Shown here in pieces: positions 19,564 through 29,577 of a stretch of 64,000 nt of DNA. The translations under genes and the position numbers were made by a program. This stretch comes from Microcoleus sp. FACHB-68. GTDB lineage: Bacteria > Cyanobacteriota > Cyanobacteriia > Cyanobacteriales > Oscillatoriaceae. Each line of letters starts with the position of its first letter. Within the stretch, counting starts at the first letter, position 1. Under the pieces are notes generated by a model that ran no database searches, was not told the origin of the DNA, and worked only from the letters and a program-made list of their open reading frames with translations. The stretch spans positions 372,001-436,000 of the forward strand of contig NZ_JACJOT010000013.1 in NCBI RefSeq assembly GCF_014695715.1, read 5' to 3'.

Positions 19564-20667
19564 GTGAAATACCATATCGCATTAGGACGTCCGCTCAACC
19601 TAGAGGAAATTAGCAGGGATGCTGCAGAGAGAAAACGCCCCAGACACGTAATGTGGGCCTTAAGCCAGCGATTGGGGGCAACGGTGCATGAACCGGGGTC
19701 AGAGCCGGTGTTGCCTTTAGACAAGCTGCGGGCTAAAATAGCAGGCCAGCCTGAACACTGGGCGATGGCGCGGGCGTTGTCTTCGCAGCTAGGCAGTGAG
19801 GATGTGGTGTTCTGCACCGGCGAAGATATTGGGGTGCCGATAGCTACACTTTGCGGCGCAAAAGCAAGCCGGCCAAAAATTGTTATGTTTGCCCACAATT
19901 TAGACCGGCCAAGAGGTCGCGCTTCATTGAAGTTATTTGGCGTGGCGGATCGAGTTGATTTGTTTGTAACCAACGCCGGCCTTCAATCCGATTTTCTGCG
20001 CCGCTTCCTGAAACTGCCGCAAGACCGGCTGTGTATGCTGGGCGACCAAACAGATATGCAGTTTTTCACGCCCGGTTCTGCCTCACCAGACAAGCAGAAA
20101 CCAACGGTTGTGGGGGTCGGTTTAGAAAAGCGAGACTACCGGACTGTTGCCGCTGCTACTTGTGATTTGGATGTTGATGTAAAGATTGCCGGTTTTTCTC
20201 AAGATGTGCAGTCGTTGGCACAGGCGTTCCCGGAAACGATGCCGATTAATATGTCGAATTGCTTCTACGAATGGCCTGATTTATTGCAACTTTACCGCAA
20301 TGCAGATGTGGTTGTGGTTAGCGTGATTGATAACAAGTTTTGTGCTGGAGTGACTTCGATGATGGAGGCAATGGCTTGCCGCCGCCCAGTGGTGGTCACT
20401 CGCACTCAAGGATTGAGTGATTATGTCGCGTCTCCAGGAATTGCCAGTGTTGTGAATCCAGGGGATGCTGGGGCAATGCGCCAAGCGATTGTGAATTTGT
20501 TGCAAAATCCTCAAGAAGCTAAAGCACAAGCCAAGCGCGGCTATGAATATGCTTTGAAGCACTACAACAGCGATGACTATGTTGAGGTGCTTGCGTCGCA
20601 GTTGATGCGAGTGGGTGGCGAGTTGGGTGTGACTTTGAGGAGGCAAGCTCAAGCGCTTCCAGTTTGA
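19564..20667 (+). CDS. GT4-like glycosyltransferase
   Basis: A 367-residue GT-B type protein starting with GTG, supported by AAGGAG upstream. The first half contains MFAHNLDRPRGRASL and DLFVTNAGLQSDFLRRFL, typical of the acceptor domain. The second half has VVGVGLEKRDYRTVAAA and CAGVTSMMEAMACRRPVVVT, a donor-site segment with Glu and Met in place of the usual E-x7-E serine context. There are no membrane spans. It is more divergent than the two other GT4 enzymes here. It is the last gene of the glycan region; the next gene is on the opposite strand. Confidence 0.78.
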   Translation: MKYHIALGRPLNLEEISRDAAERKRPRHVMWALSQRLGATVHEPGSEPVLPLDKLRAKIAGQPEHWAMARALSSQLGSEDVVFCTGEDIGVPIATLCGAKASRPKIVMFAHNLDRPRGRASLKLFGVADRVDLFVTNAGLQSDFLRRFLKLPQDRLCMLGDQTDMQFFTPGSASPDKQKPTVVGVGLEKRDYRTVAAATCDLDVDVKIAGFSQDVQSLAQAFPETMPINMSNCFYEWPDLLQLYRNADVVVVSVIDNKFCAGVTSMMEAMACRRPVVVTRTQGLSDYVASPGIASVVNPGDAGAMRQAIVNLLQNPQEAKAQAKRGYEYALKHYNSDDYVEVLASQLMRVGGELGVTLRRQAQALPV

Positions 20668-20805
20668 AAGCCGGTTTGAAACTTGTATTTTGAGTGCCGG
20701 TGGTGTTGTGGCTGCCGGCATTATTTTTAAACGGATTGCTGTTAGAAACAATTGCCTCGATTCTCGTTTCAGTCCACTTGATGCGATTCAGTTATTAAAA
20801 CTTAG

Positions 20806-23370
20806 TTAGCCCTTCTTCCACGCCGGCAGCTTAACCGGCACTTCAATAATAAACTCTGCACCGCGATCCGGTTCCGAAACACACGTCAACTGACCACTGT
20901 GTTTTTCTACAATAATTTGATAGCTAATTGACAGCCCTAAACCTGTTCCTTTTCCTGGGGGTTTTGTCGTAAAAAACGGATCAAATAACCGGCTGCGGAT
21001 TTCCTCTGTCATACCTGGGCCGTTATCCGCAATACTAACGCGGACAAAATATTGAGAATCCAACATTGAATTTTTGTCTTCTTTTTTCGCAATCCATGCT
21101 GCACTTTCAATCAGCTTAGTGCGGATCGTAATCACACGGGGTGCCGGCTGATTTTCTAGGGCATCTAAACAATTGCTGCAAATATTCATAAACACTTGGT
21201 TTAACTGCCCTGCATAGCACTCCACCGGCGGCAAAACCCCATAATCTTTAACAATCTGAATGCTAGGGTGTTCTGGCGTTGCTTTCAAACGATGTTGCAA
21301 AATCAGCAGCGTGCTATCAATTCCCTCATGCAGATCAACCCGCTTTTTCTCCGATTGATCTAGACGGGAGAAGTTTCGCAAGCTTAGAACAATTTGACGA
21401 ATCCGATCCGCCCCGACGTGCATCGAAGATAAAATTTTCGGTAAATCTTCCTGCAAAAACTCTAACTCAATTTCCTCTGCGGCTTCCGAAATTTCAGCAA
21501 CCGGCTTGGGATAATTTTTAGCATAAAGTTCCAGCAAATACAGCAAGTTTTTCACATGATCTCGCGCTGGGCTGACATTCGCATAGATAAAATTAACTGG
21601 ATTATTAATTTCGTGAGCCACCCCAGCCACCATTTGCCCCAAACTCACCATTTTTTCACTTTGCACCAGTTGAGTTTGCGCTTGCTGGAGATTTTTAAGC
21701 GCTTGTTCTAAAGCTAAGTTTTGCTTAGCTAGCTGCTGGCGCTGCCGATTTTCTTGCTCTCGGATTTGAGCTTGAAACAAAGCAATACTCACCTGATCTG
21801 CTAGTTGTTGCAACAGTTCAATTTCAAAGCTCGTCCATTGCCGCGTATCCCCGCATTGATGAGCAATTAGCAATCCCCACAACTGAGAATTAAGTCTCGC
21901 ACCATTAGGATTAACGACCTTTTCTTCATTCTTGATTTTTAATTCTTCATTAACCAAAATGGGAACTACTAAATTAGCTTTGACTTCAATTCTTTGTAGC
22001 AAATCAATATGGCATTGTAGCAAATCCGAGTTTTCCAAATCAGCAATCGCTCTCACCCGACCGGCAGCATATAAATGTAAATACTTTTCCCCAAAACAAG
22101 GGTCTGAGATATTCTGTCCTAAAATCGCTGGAAACCCCGGACGCACGGCTTCTGTAACCACTGTTCCGGAGTTATCGGGTAAAAGTCGGTAAATTAAAAC
22201 CCGATCCGTTTCCAGTAGATTTAGCACTTCTGTAACCGTGGTTTGAAGAATTTCTTCTAGTTGAAGAGATTGGCGTATTTTAAGTGTAATTTCCGCTAAC
22301 AATTGCGCTCTTTGATGCTGCTTGAGAAGGTCATTTTCCGCTTGCTTGCGCTCAGTAATATCTTCACAAATTGCTAAAAGATATTGAGGGGTGCCGGCAT
22401 CATCGAGGATGGGAACTTTTTTAGTATGCAATAGCCTTACCCCTTGATGCGGAGTATGAACCGGCTCAGCGGCTATGTCTACAAGTTGACCCTTGGCTAA
22501 TACTTCTTGATCTTTTGAGGTAAAGAAATCAGCTTGCTCTTTGGGAAAGAAATCATAATCATTTTTACCGATTGCTTCAGCTTTAGAATAACCAAATAGT
22601 TTTTCACTCGCTTGGTTCCAGCCGGTGAACCGCAAAGATTCAGCTTCTTTAATTAACACGCAAACCGGCAAATTATCTATCACAGAATTCAGAAAGATTT
22701 GAGTTTGCTGCAATTCAGCTTCGCTATGCAGACATTCGCTAATATCACTAAAGCTGCAAATCACCTGCTCAACTTCGCCATTAGCTGCAAGCAGAGGATT
22801 CGCATTCACTTGCAACCAAATAATTGAAGCGTCAGCAGTCGAAAATGCTGCCTTAAAACCGGCAGCAGCTTCTTGCTTTTCACACTCCTGTTTTAACGCT
22901 TTACTTCTCTGGATGCCGAGAACAACATTCCGCACCGGCACTTTCGTGATCACTGCTTGCCGTACAGGTTGGAACTTGCTGGCAAACGGGGTGCCGTCTT
23001 GCTGAAACACTTGCCAGTCGCTATCAAAAGGGATCTGGCTGAGTAATTCACTTTGGCTTAAACCCAGTAACTCTGCTGCCGCTAAATTAGCGAATTTCAC
23101 CTCTAACTGTGGACTGAGGAGTAAAACCCCAACTTGCATTTCATTCACAAATGTCTCCAGCAGAGACAGTGCTTGTTGCTGAGTTGACAGATGCCGATTA
23201 AGCTGGGACGTTACGAGAGTCACAACTAAAATTATTAAGACCGTGATGCAAACTGCCCACCCTAGCAATACAGGATTAACCGGCAAGGCAACTAAGCTGG
23301 GATCATAACTGCTGAGCAATATTTCGCCGGCATGGCTTATTTGAGTCAATTTAGGGCTGATGTAAATCAC
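20806..23370 (-). CDS. PAS-GAF hybrid-input sensor histidine kinase
   Basis: An 854-residue kinase beginning with GTG. One strong membrane helix lies at about 32-54 ([17 protein letters not shown]). Two PAS domains follow at about 70-215 and 225-345 (second ends [11 protein letters not shown]). A GAF domain is at about 365-545 and a glutamine-rich coiled coil at about 545-575. The HisKA H-box is [11 protein letters not shown] with the phospho-acceptor His586. The ATPase domain has [10 protein letters not shown] (N box), DNGPGMTEE (G1) and [10 protein letters not shown] (G2). No response regulator is adjacent. PAS and GAF input suggests sensing of redox, light or a small ligand, but no bilin-binding Cys context was recognised. 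Confidence 0.92.
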   Translation of the reverse strand: MIYISPKLTQISHAGEILLSSYDPSLVALPVNPVLLGWAVCITVLIILVVTLVTSQLNRHLSTQQQALSLLETFVNEMQVGVLLLSPQLEVKFANLAAAELLGLSQSELLSQIPFDSDWQVFQQDGTPFASKFQPVRQAVITKVPVRNVVLGIQRSKALKQECEKQEAAAGFKAAFSTADASIIWLQVNANPLLAANGEVEQVICSFSDISECLHSEAELQQTQIFLNSVIDNLPVCVLIKEAESLRFTGWNQASEKLFGYSKAEAIGKNDYDFFPKEQADFFTSKDQEVLAKGQLVDIAAEPVHTPHQGVRLLHTKKVPILDDAGTPQYLLAICEDITERKQAENDLLKQHQRAQLLAEITLKIRQSLQLEEILQTTVTEVLNLLETDRVLIYRLLPDNSGTVVTEAVRPGFPAILGQNISDPCFGEKYLHLYAAGRVRAIADLENSDLLQCHIDLLQRIEVKANLVVPILVNEELKIKNEEKVVNPNGARLNSQLWGLLIAHQCGDTRQWTSFEIELLQQLADQVSIALFQAQIREQENRQRQQLAKQNLALEQALKNLQQAQTQLVQSEKMVSLGQMVAGVAHEINNPVNFIYANVSPARDHVKNLLYLLELYAKNYPKPVAEISEAAEEIELEFLQEDLPKILSSMHVGADRIRQIVLSLRNFSRLDQSEKKRVDLHEGIDSTLLILQHRLKATPEHPSIQIVKDYGVLPPVECYAGQLNQVFMNICSNCLDALENQPAPRVITIRTKLIESAAWIAKKEDKNSMLDSQYFVRVSIADNGPGMTEEIRSRLFDPFFTTKPPGKGTGLGLSISYQIIVEKHSGQLTCVSEPDRGAEFIIEVPVKLPAWKKG

Positions 23371-24731
23371 AGTTCAACTCAATCCTTACTGACACGTCAT
23401 ATTTTGAAAGATTTAAACCTAACCGTAGCAAATCAGTGAATTATGATGGCGGAAGCGGCTTAAATTCATTGCCTATAATAGCGTTGAGCAGCAACTGCAA
23501 ACTCTAAATTGCAACCCTTAAAAATTTATTGTTTCAACAGCAGTGCGGCTTTTTGCTAAATTTCAATTCGGCAAAATTTTGAAAAAAATTAAACTCCTTT
23601 GAGTTAAAAAACATGAAAAAAGACTTGAAAAATAAAATTCCAACTTCATCAAATGTGATTCAGCGTCTCTACCCTGCCGGCTGGAAAAAATGTCCTGTAT
23701 GAAACCAAGGGTAGAAAAATCAAAACTTTGAATTGCTAAGGCTGCTTCTGCAGGACACGCACCCTCATGAAAAAAATCTGAATCTGAGTTTTTTATAGCA
23801 TAACTTAGAAATTTTGACAGTGGGGGTCAACACGAATTCGCGCTGCGACAGATGAGAAGCGCAATCAGCACTAACTGAAGATGATTGAGCGGCTTAGCAG
23901 CGAACTTTTGCAAAAGCGATTTCCAGCAAATTAAAGGTTGACTGATTGCTGGATAGACGAAAAAAAGCGTCCAAGACCCTCTAGATGCATTAGCAGCGAT
24001 TGTTGCAAAACCGGCCTTTGCAAAAATTGAGTTTTTTTGGACAAAGGATGTAGGAACACTATTTTTTACTCATAAAAACTCGTAAAGTCAGGATGATATG
24101 AGCCAAGTAGCAGCAAAATGCCAAAATTTGCGTCGCCGGCAAGCAATTCAGTAACGCGAAGTCCTCCCCCTCACTTCCCCGTTTAAAAGGTATAAGAATG
24201 GCATTCTCCTAGCCATGAAACGTCCCAGAATGCAGCTAAAAAAAGAATTATAATATACAAAAAAGCTAGAAAAATAAAATTTACTAATTGGCAAGCGTTG
24301 GACGAAGAGGCCGGTTCAATCAATCAAGAATAAATGGCTCAAACAATCCAAAATGCAATGCTTCACCTCAAAAAGTTAGCACGCAGAAAAAGACAGTATT
24401 CAGGCGAGCTGAGCAGGAAAAGAAGCGGATTTGCTTTTTTCAACAGCACGGGCCGATTGGAAAAACAATTCTCTTTTTTCATTGACAAATTCAAGATAAA
24501 ATGTTATTTGAATCTGAATGACCTAAAACCTAAAGCCTAAAGCTTAAATTCCCGCGTCTGATATGAGATAGATTTCACCGGCAGCGAAAATCTGGGAAAT
24601 AAAGGCAGTAGGACAGATAAAATTGCGGTTTGTTATTAGTTGTTGAAGAACGAGGTCGTTGCAGCCCGAATTGCCGAATATTTGACTAAAGTAGAGTTAT
24701 GTCCTGTATCGCCGTCAGATAGGGAAAATCT
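23371..24731. other. Long intergenic region, no gene supported
   Basis: About 1.36 kb of AT-rich sequence lies between divergent genes. Two overlapping short frames around 24288-24540 are Lys/Arg-rich and have no credible ribosome binding site. The stretch includes a small heptamer tandem repeat and many A/T runs. It probably contains promoters for the kinase and the protease. Confidence 0.5.
24521..24548. repeat. Heptamer tandem repeat, four units of RCYTAAA
   Basis: Consecutive units ACCTAAA, ACCTAAA, GCCTAAA and GCTTAAA lie upstream of the protease gene. It is a short tandemly repeated repetitive (STRR-like) sequence of the 7-bp kind found in filamentous cyanobacteria. Confidence 0.7.
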
Positions 24732-25943
24732 ATGACTTCATTCTTAAAGCAGTTGAGCGTTTATGTCAGTTTGCTAGCCATAGGCGGCGGTGCGGGATTT
24801 TTAGGCAGTCGCTATCTGGAAGCTCAGAAAAACGCCAACAGCCCGCAAACGTTGCCCGTAGTGCTGCGAACACCGGCACGAGCGCCATTGCCGGCATCCA
24901 AATCCGCATTAATTGCGCGAGGAAACCCTAACTTTGTAGCCGAAGTTGCCCAAAAAGTCGGGCCGGCAGTCGTGCGGATCGACTCAGCCCGTAAAGTTGC
25001 CTCACAAATTCCCCAAGCTTTAGATAATCCCCTGTTCCGGCAGTTTTTCGGTGAAGATACCCCAATTCCTGAAGAACGGTTTGAGCGCGGTACGGGTTCA
25101 GGATTCATTACCAGCAGCGACGGAGAGATGCTCACCAATGCCCACGTTGTTGCCGGCGCAGATGTTGTGGATGTCACACTCAAAGATGGCCGCACATTTA
25201 AAGGCAAAGTATTAGGCATCGATCCCCTCACAGATGTCGCTGTGGTGAAAATTGACGCCAAGGATTTACCCACAGTCCAACTCGGCAAATCTGAATCCCT
25301 CGTTCCCGGACAGTGGGCCATTGCCATTGGCAACCCCCTAGGCTTAGACAATACGGTTACCGTTGGCATTATCAGCGCCACCGATCGCTCTAGTTCTCAG
25401 GTAGGAATTCCTGATAAACGCGTTCGCTTCATTCAAACCGATGCTGCCATCAACCCCGGAAATTCAGGTGGCCCTTTGTTAAACGACCAAGGGGAAGTGA
25501 TTGGCATCAATACTGCGATTCGGGCGAACGCTCAAGGTTTAGGTTTCTCGATCCCTATTGAAACCGCCAAACGCATTGCTACAGACTTAGCCACCAAAGG
25601 CCGTGCTGAACATCCCTTTTTGGGCATTAAAATGGTACAGCTCACCCCCGCGCGGCAAGAAGAAATCAATCAGCAAGCAAAAGGGAACTTCAAAATTACC
25701 CAGGACAAAGGTGTGTTGATTTTAGGCGTTTTGAATGACTCGCCGGCACAGAAAGCCGGTTTGCGCGAGGGAGATATTATCCAAAAGATCGACGGCGCTG
25801 CCATTGAGACGACAGAAGAAGTACAAGATCGCGTCGAAGCAAGTGGCGTTGGTAGCGAACTCAATTTGGAAATTAACCGCAACGGGAAGATCCAGCGGAT
25901 TGAAGTGCGGCCCGAAGCCTTTCCCCTCAAACAGCTAGAATAA
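24732..25943 (+). CDS. HtrA/Deg-family serine protease (HhoA-like) with PDZ domain
   Basis: A 403-residue trypsin-fold protease. A signal anchor lies at about 8-26 (VYVSLLAIGGGAGFLGS), so it works in the periplasm or thylakoid lumen. The catalytic triad is visible: His138 in TNAHVVAG, Asp168 in LTDVAVVKID, and Ser245 in NPGNSGGPLL. One PDZ domain follows at about 300-395 (GVLILGVLNDSPAQKAGL). The length and single PDZ match cyanobacterial HhoA/HhoB/HtrA, which degrade misfolded exported proteins under heat and light stress. Which of the three paralogues it is cannot be settled from sequence alone. Confidence 0.94.
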   Translation: MTSFLKQLSVYVSLLAIGGGAGFLGSRYLEAQKNANSPQTLPVVLRTPARAPLPASKSALIARGNPNFVAEVAQKVGPAVVRIDSARKVASQIPQALDNPLFRQFFGEDTPIPEERFERGTGSGFITSSDGEMLTNAHVVAGADVVDVTLKDGRTFKGKVLGIDPLTDVAVVKIDAKDLPTVQLGKSESLVPGQWAIAIGNPLGLDNTVTVGIISATDRSSSQVGIPDKRVRFIQTDAAINPGNSGGPLLNDQGEVIGINTAIRANAQGLGFSIPIETAKRIATDLATKGRAEHPFLGIKMVQLTPARQEEINQQAKGNFKITQDKGVLILGVLNDSPAQKAGLREGDIIQKIDGAAIETTEEVQDRVEASGVGSELNLEINRNGKIQRIEVRPEAFPLKQLE

Positions 25944-26003
25944 GTTGCCGAACGCGAACAGTCTGCGCCGGCTCACTGGCAGTGAACCGCTGGACGCTAA
26001 ACG

Positions 26004-26366
26004 TTAATCGCACTCGGATTCTCCACCGGCAGAGGAATCGCGACGCAGGGAGACACAATCGTCTAGACTTTCATCTAGTTGCATTCGCTGTTCCATCTGC
26101 CGCAGAAAATAGCCGGTCATCATGGCGGAAGCCAGCAACCCTGCTAAGTTTTCGCGGTTGGTGGTGATATGAACATCAAAATGATCGGAGGGAAGCAGTC
26201 CCACGAGTCCTTTGACGTTTTGAGAAATGATTTGCTTAATTTCGGGACTGGCGGACTTGGCCACACGGGCCAAAACCTCAGGGGGTTGGTGCTGGAGATA
26301 TTTCAGCAGCGGGTTCGTTTCGCTGTCGTCAGTGTCGGATTCGTTAAAGTCAGGGTTAAACACCAT
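26004..26366 (-). CDS. DUF760 family protein
   Basis: A 120-residue soluble protein. NPLLKYLQHQPPEVLARVAK, SPEIKQIISQNVKGLVG and LAGLLASAMMTGYFLRQMEQ match the cyanobacterial and plastid DUF760 family as I recall it. The ends are acidic and Ser-rich. Function is not established here. It is transcribed toward the protease gene and stands alone between the protease and scpB. Confidence 0.85.
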   Translation of the reverse strand: MVFNPDFNESDTDDSETNPLLKYLQHQPPEVLARVAKSASPEIKQIISQNVKGLVGLLPSDHFDVHITTNRENLAGLLASAMMTGYFLRQMEQRMQLDESLDDCVSLRRDSSAGGESECD

Positions 26367-26500
26367 GTGGCCTCTAAATGTCTGCCTTTCTTATTATCTA
26401 CTCTAGACCATTCTGATAAAATGACGCCTCTGCAAGCTAGACGTACTCCGCTGTTGTGGATGAAAAATTCCAGCGTCAGTTAATGCTAAAGATAGATGTT

Positions 26501-27019
26501 TTATTCTTCTTCCAAGTTTTCCTCTTCGCTGAGGGGGAATTTCAGTTCTAGCTGCTGCGGCAATTGATCAACTTGGAAATATTGATGAAACTTATCGGTT
26601 ATCTGCAACCAATAAGACCGGCCATCGGTTTGCCGGCGTCTGCGAACAAAACCCAGTTCCAAAAGTTCTTGAACGTGCTGATAAGCGCCAGAACCCCGCA
26701 GTTCTACTAATTCAGTTTGCGTAATCGGCGCTTTTAGAGCGATCACCGCCAAAGTCCGCAGTGCGCCCAACCCTAAATCTAAGGGAATAATTGTTTGTAC
26801 TAACTCTTGGAAGCTGTCTCGCAGTTGCAAGCAATATCCAGCCGGCGTCTCAACGACTTCTAAAGCGCTGTCGCGGTGCGCGTAGTCGTTCATCAATTCA
26901 ATCAAAGCGTCTTCCGCGTCGTCTTTCTCACAACCGGCATATTCAAGAATTTCTGCAAGGGAAAGGGGTTGACCCTTTAGGTAGAGAATGGCTTCTATTT
27001 TGGTTGCTAAACGATGCAT
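26501..27019 (-). CDS. scpB: Segregation and condensation protein B
   Basis: A 172-residue protein with two winged-helix domains. RLATKIEAILYLKGQPLSLAEI at the start and TLAVIALKAPITQTELVELRG in the middle are typical ScpB signatures. In GVRRRR-like position it has LELGFVRRRRQTDGRSYWLQ. ScpB dimers join ScpA and SMC to form the bacterial condensin that compacts and segregates chromosomes. An acidic Glu-rich tail ends the protein. No scpA or smc gene is nearby, which is common in cyanobacteria. Confidence 0.93.
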   Translation of the reverse strand: MHRLATKIEAILYLKGQPLSLAEILEYAGCEKDDAEDALIELMNDYAHRDSALEVVETPAGYCLQLRDSFQELVQTIIPLDLGLGALRTLAVIALKAPITQTELVELRGSGAYQHVQELLELGFVRRRRQTDGRSYWLQITDKFHQYFQVDQLPQQLELKFPLSEEENLEEE

Positions 27020-27023
27020 TGAG

Positions 27024-27086
27024 GATTTTAGATTTTAGATTTTAGATTTTAAATTTTAGATGAGCGAATAATCGAAAATCTAAAAT
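27024..27086. repeat. GATTTTA heptamer tandem repeat with inverted copy
   Basis: Four exact GATTTTA units (27024-27051) plus AATTTTA run head to tail upstream of scpB. AAAATCTAAAAT at 27075-27086 is the exact reverse complement of 27026-27037, so the region can also fold into a hairpin between scpB and the ABC ATPase gene. Confidence 0.85.
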
Positions 27087-27100
27087 GGGTAGCCGCTTGG

Positions 27101-27952
27101 TTAGTCTAACTGGCGTCCTGTGAGTTCCACAAAAATATCTTCCAAATTGGAGGGGCGCACCATCATGCCGGTTTTATCGCTTTGCTGCTCAAGATAGGCA
27201 TTTGCTTGTTCCAAGTTCGGGAAAAACACATATTCCCAGCGATCTCCAATTTGCTTCATCACCAGTCCTTCGCCGTGTTTCTGCCGCAGTTGTTCCAAAG
27301 TGCCCAATTCAATCAGCTTGCCGGCATCCATAATTCCGATGCGATCGCATAAATACTCTACCTCATCCATATAGTGAGTGGTTAGCAGCATCGTCATTCC
27401 CTGCTTGTTCAAATCACGAATAATTTCCCACAGCCGGCGGCGAGTTTGCGGATCGAGTCCGACGGTTGGCTCATCGAGAAATAGAATTTTCGGTTCATGC
27501 AACAGTGCTCTAGCAATTTGCAGCCGGCGCTTCATCCCTCCCGACAAGGTTTTAACCAGATCATCCCGCCGATCTGCAAGTTCCACATATTCGAGCCACT
27601 GGTTAATCAATTTCTGCCGGCTAGGGTTGGGAATATGATGCAACCGCCCGTGAAATTCCATGTTCTCCCACACAGACAAATCGTTGTCAACACTAATTTG
27701 TTGCAACACAACGCCAATCGACTGCTTAACTTGCGCTGCTTGCCGCGTGACATCATAACCGGCCACTTCTATCCGTCCACTCGTGGGGCGCGTCAGAGTA
27801 GTCAGCATCCGAATCGTTGTAGACTTGCCGGCTCCATTTGGGCCAAGCAAACCGAACATTTCGCCGGCTTCGAGGGTAAAAGAGAGTTCGTCAACGACGG
27901 GGACGTTGTTATAAACTTTGTGAACGTTGTGGAGCGAGACGGCAGCACCCAT
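27101..27952 (-). CDS. ABC transporter ATP-binding protein (DrrA-like)
   Basis: A 283-residue ATPase subunit. Walker A is GPNGAGKSTTIRML near residue 35, the signature is LSGGMKRRLQIARALL near 138, and Walker B is ILFLDEPTVGLDP. The switch histidine is in LLTTHYMDEV. The C-terminal extension (KTGMMVRPSNLEDIFVELTG) is typical of DrrA/NatA/CcmA-type exporters of lipids, drugs or sodium. No permease gene is adjacent, so the partner must be encoded elsewhere. The gene lies 80 nt downstream of nothing on its own strand and is divergent from the sugar kinase gene. Confidence 0.92.
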   Translation of the reverse strand: MGAAVSLHNVHKVYNNVPVVDELSFTLEAGEMFGLLGPNGAGKSTTIRMLTTLTRPTSGRIEVAGYDVTRQAAQVKQSIGVVLQQISVDNDLSVWENMEFHGRLHHIPNPSRQKLINQWLEYVELADRRDDLVKTLSGGMKRRLQIARALLHEPKILFLDEPTVGLDPQTRRRLWEIIRDLNKQGMTMLLTTHYMDEVEYLCDRIGIMDAGKLIELGTLEQLRQKHGEGLVMKQIGDRWEYVFFPNLEQANAYLEQQSDKTGMMVRPSNLEDIFVELTGRQLD

Positions 27953-28056
27953 AAATGTTTATCGAAGATTAATCAACCGTTACGGTCTTTGTGAGATTAT
28001 CGGCAAAAGTGGTGCCGGCTCCCATTATTAACCTTAATCTGTCAAAAAACACAGCG

Positions 28057-29322
28057 ATGAACTTCTATCTCGGTATAGATTTCGGCACCACCGGCGCACG
28101 GGCAACTGCAATTGATGCTGCCGGCACCCTTCACGCCGAGGCGCAATATCCTTTTGATGGCACCAGCGATTTACAAAATCATTTGCCGGATCTCTGGCAA
28201 ACGGCGTTATTTACCTTAATTTCCCAAATTCCCCAGGAAATCTGCCGCGATCTTAGGGCAATTGCGATTAATGGCACCTCTTCCACCGTTTTGCTCTGCG
28301 ATGCCGGTGGCAAAGTGATTGCTGAACCGCTTCTCTACAACGATGGGCGGGGAGTCGCGGTGATGCAGGAGTTAAAAGCCATTGCCCCCGCAAATCATCC
28401 GGTAATTAGCGCCACTTCCAGTTTGGCTAAACTTCTGTGGTTCAAGCAAAACGCAAACTTGCCACTGCAAAAGCATTATTTCCTGCATCAGGCCGATTGG
28501 TTAGCCTTTTTATTACATGGCCGGCTTGGTATCAGTGACTATCACAACGCCCTGAAGCTGGGTTATGACCCTGAGCGTTTGTGCTATCCCAACTGGTTAT
28601 TAGATATTAAATCACTACCACATTTACCAGAAATTGTCAAGCCAGGGATGCCGGTGGGGGAAATCACCGCAGAAATTGCCGAGCGGTTTGGCTTGCCGGC
28701 AGATTGCCAGGTATGCGCCGGCACCACGGACAGCATAGCCGCATTTCTCGCAAGCGGTGTGCAATCCCCCGGAGAAGCGGTAACGTCCCTCGGTTCCACC
28801 CTGGTGATCAAGCTGCTCAGCCAAACTCGCATCGATGATGCTCGCTATGGTATTTACAGTCACCGGCTAGAGGATCTGTGGCTAGTTGGCGGCGCTTCCA
28901 ACACCGGCGGCGCAGTGCTGCGGCAATTTTTCACCGATACCGAGTTAGAAAGTCTCAGCCGGCAGATTGATCCTCAGCAAGAAAGTCCGCTTGATTACTA
29001 TCCTTTGACCAAAGCCGGTGATCGCTTCCCGATTAACGATCCCAATTTGCCCCCACGATTGGAACCGCGCCCGGATAATCCAGTAGAATTCTTGCAGGGT
29101 TTATTAGAAAGTATTGCCCGAATTGAAGCGCAAGCCTATCAACTTTTGCAAGAGTTGGGTGCGACTAAATTAACGCGCGTTTATACTGCCGGTGGCGGTG
29201 CTAAAAACCCGGTTTGGAGTGCAATTCGCGAACGTTTATTAAAGGTGCCGGTGGGGGTGCCGGCACATACTGAAGCAGCTTATGGCACAGCATTATTAGC
29301 AATGCGCGGGCTAACTCAATAA
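28057..29322 (+). CDS. FGGY-family carbohydrate kinase
   Basis: I place the start at the ATG at 28057 because LGIDFGTTGARATAID, the phosphate-1 loop of FGGY kinases, then begins at residue 4; upstream in-frame codons look non-coding. The protein is 421 residues. TTDSIAAFLASG and the C-terminal AGGGAKNPVWSAIRERLL are adenosine-site segments. The length is shorter than xylulokinase and like the cyanobacterial/plant SePSK/XK-1 group. That group has been reported to phosphorylate D-ribulose, so a D-ribulose kinase role is possible. It stands alone and is followed by a terminator. Confidence 0.88.
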   Translation: MNFYLGIDFGTTGARATAIDAAGTLHAEAQYPFDGTSDLQNHLPDLWQTALFTLISQIPQEICRDLRAIAINGTSSTVLLCDAGGKVIAEPLLYNDGRGVAVMQELKAIAPANHPVISATSSLAKLLWFKQNANLPLQKHYFLHQADWLAFLLHGRLGISDYHNALKLGYDPERLCYPNWLLDIKSLPHLPEIVKPGMPVGEITAEIAERFGLPADCQVCAGTTDSIAAFLASGVQSPGEAVTSLGSTLVIKLLSQTRIDDARYGIYSHRLEDLWLVGGASNTGGAVLRQFFTDTELESLSRQIDPQQESPLDYYPLTKAGDRFPINDPNLPPRLEPRPDNPVEFLQGLLESIARIEAQAYQLLQELGATKLTRVYTAGGGAKNPVWSAIRERLLKVPVGVPAHTEAAYGTALLAMRGLTQ

Positions 29323-29455
29323 AGCATTCACTCAGCAAATTCCGATTACATATTTTGAAGTCATTTAAAATCACCCAACTGGATGACCTAACAGAAGGAA
29401 GTGCCGGCAATCAGATAGCTATAACATTAATAGTTACCTTGATTGACACACTTCG

Positions 29456-29489
29456 ATGGTTGCAGCACTTAAATGCAACCATTTTTTTT
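29456..29489 (+). terminator. Rho-independent terminator after the FGGY kinase
   Basis: ATGGTTGCA (29456-29464) pairs perfectly with TGCAACCAT (29474-29482), followed by eight T residues. It is a textbook intrinsic terminator on the + strand, 134 nt after the kinase stop. Confidence 0.88.
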
Positions 29490-29491
29490 GT

Positions 29492-29513
29492 GGGTGCTTT
29501 GGGGAAAGCACCC
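29492..29513. terminator. Second perfect hairpin in the convergent gap
   Basis: GGGTGCTTT (29492-29500) pairs with AAAGCACCC (29505-29513) around a GGGG loop. It follows the T tract of the terminator and precedes the helicase stop on the opposite strand. It may slow opposing transcription; no T tract follows on the minus strand. Confidence 0.5.
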
Positions 29514-29577
29514 GTAACGAAGGTGAGCATTTATCGCCTTCTCAAATTTGGGTGAATTGTGCCGGTGAAATTATCCT

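Noticed and set aside
24288-24540. Overlapping short frames of 65 and 68 codons
   Set aside because: Lys/Arg-rich translation of A-rich DNA, no ribosome binding site, no recognisable family.
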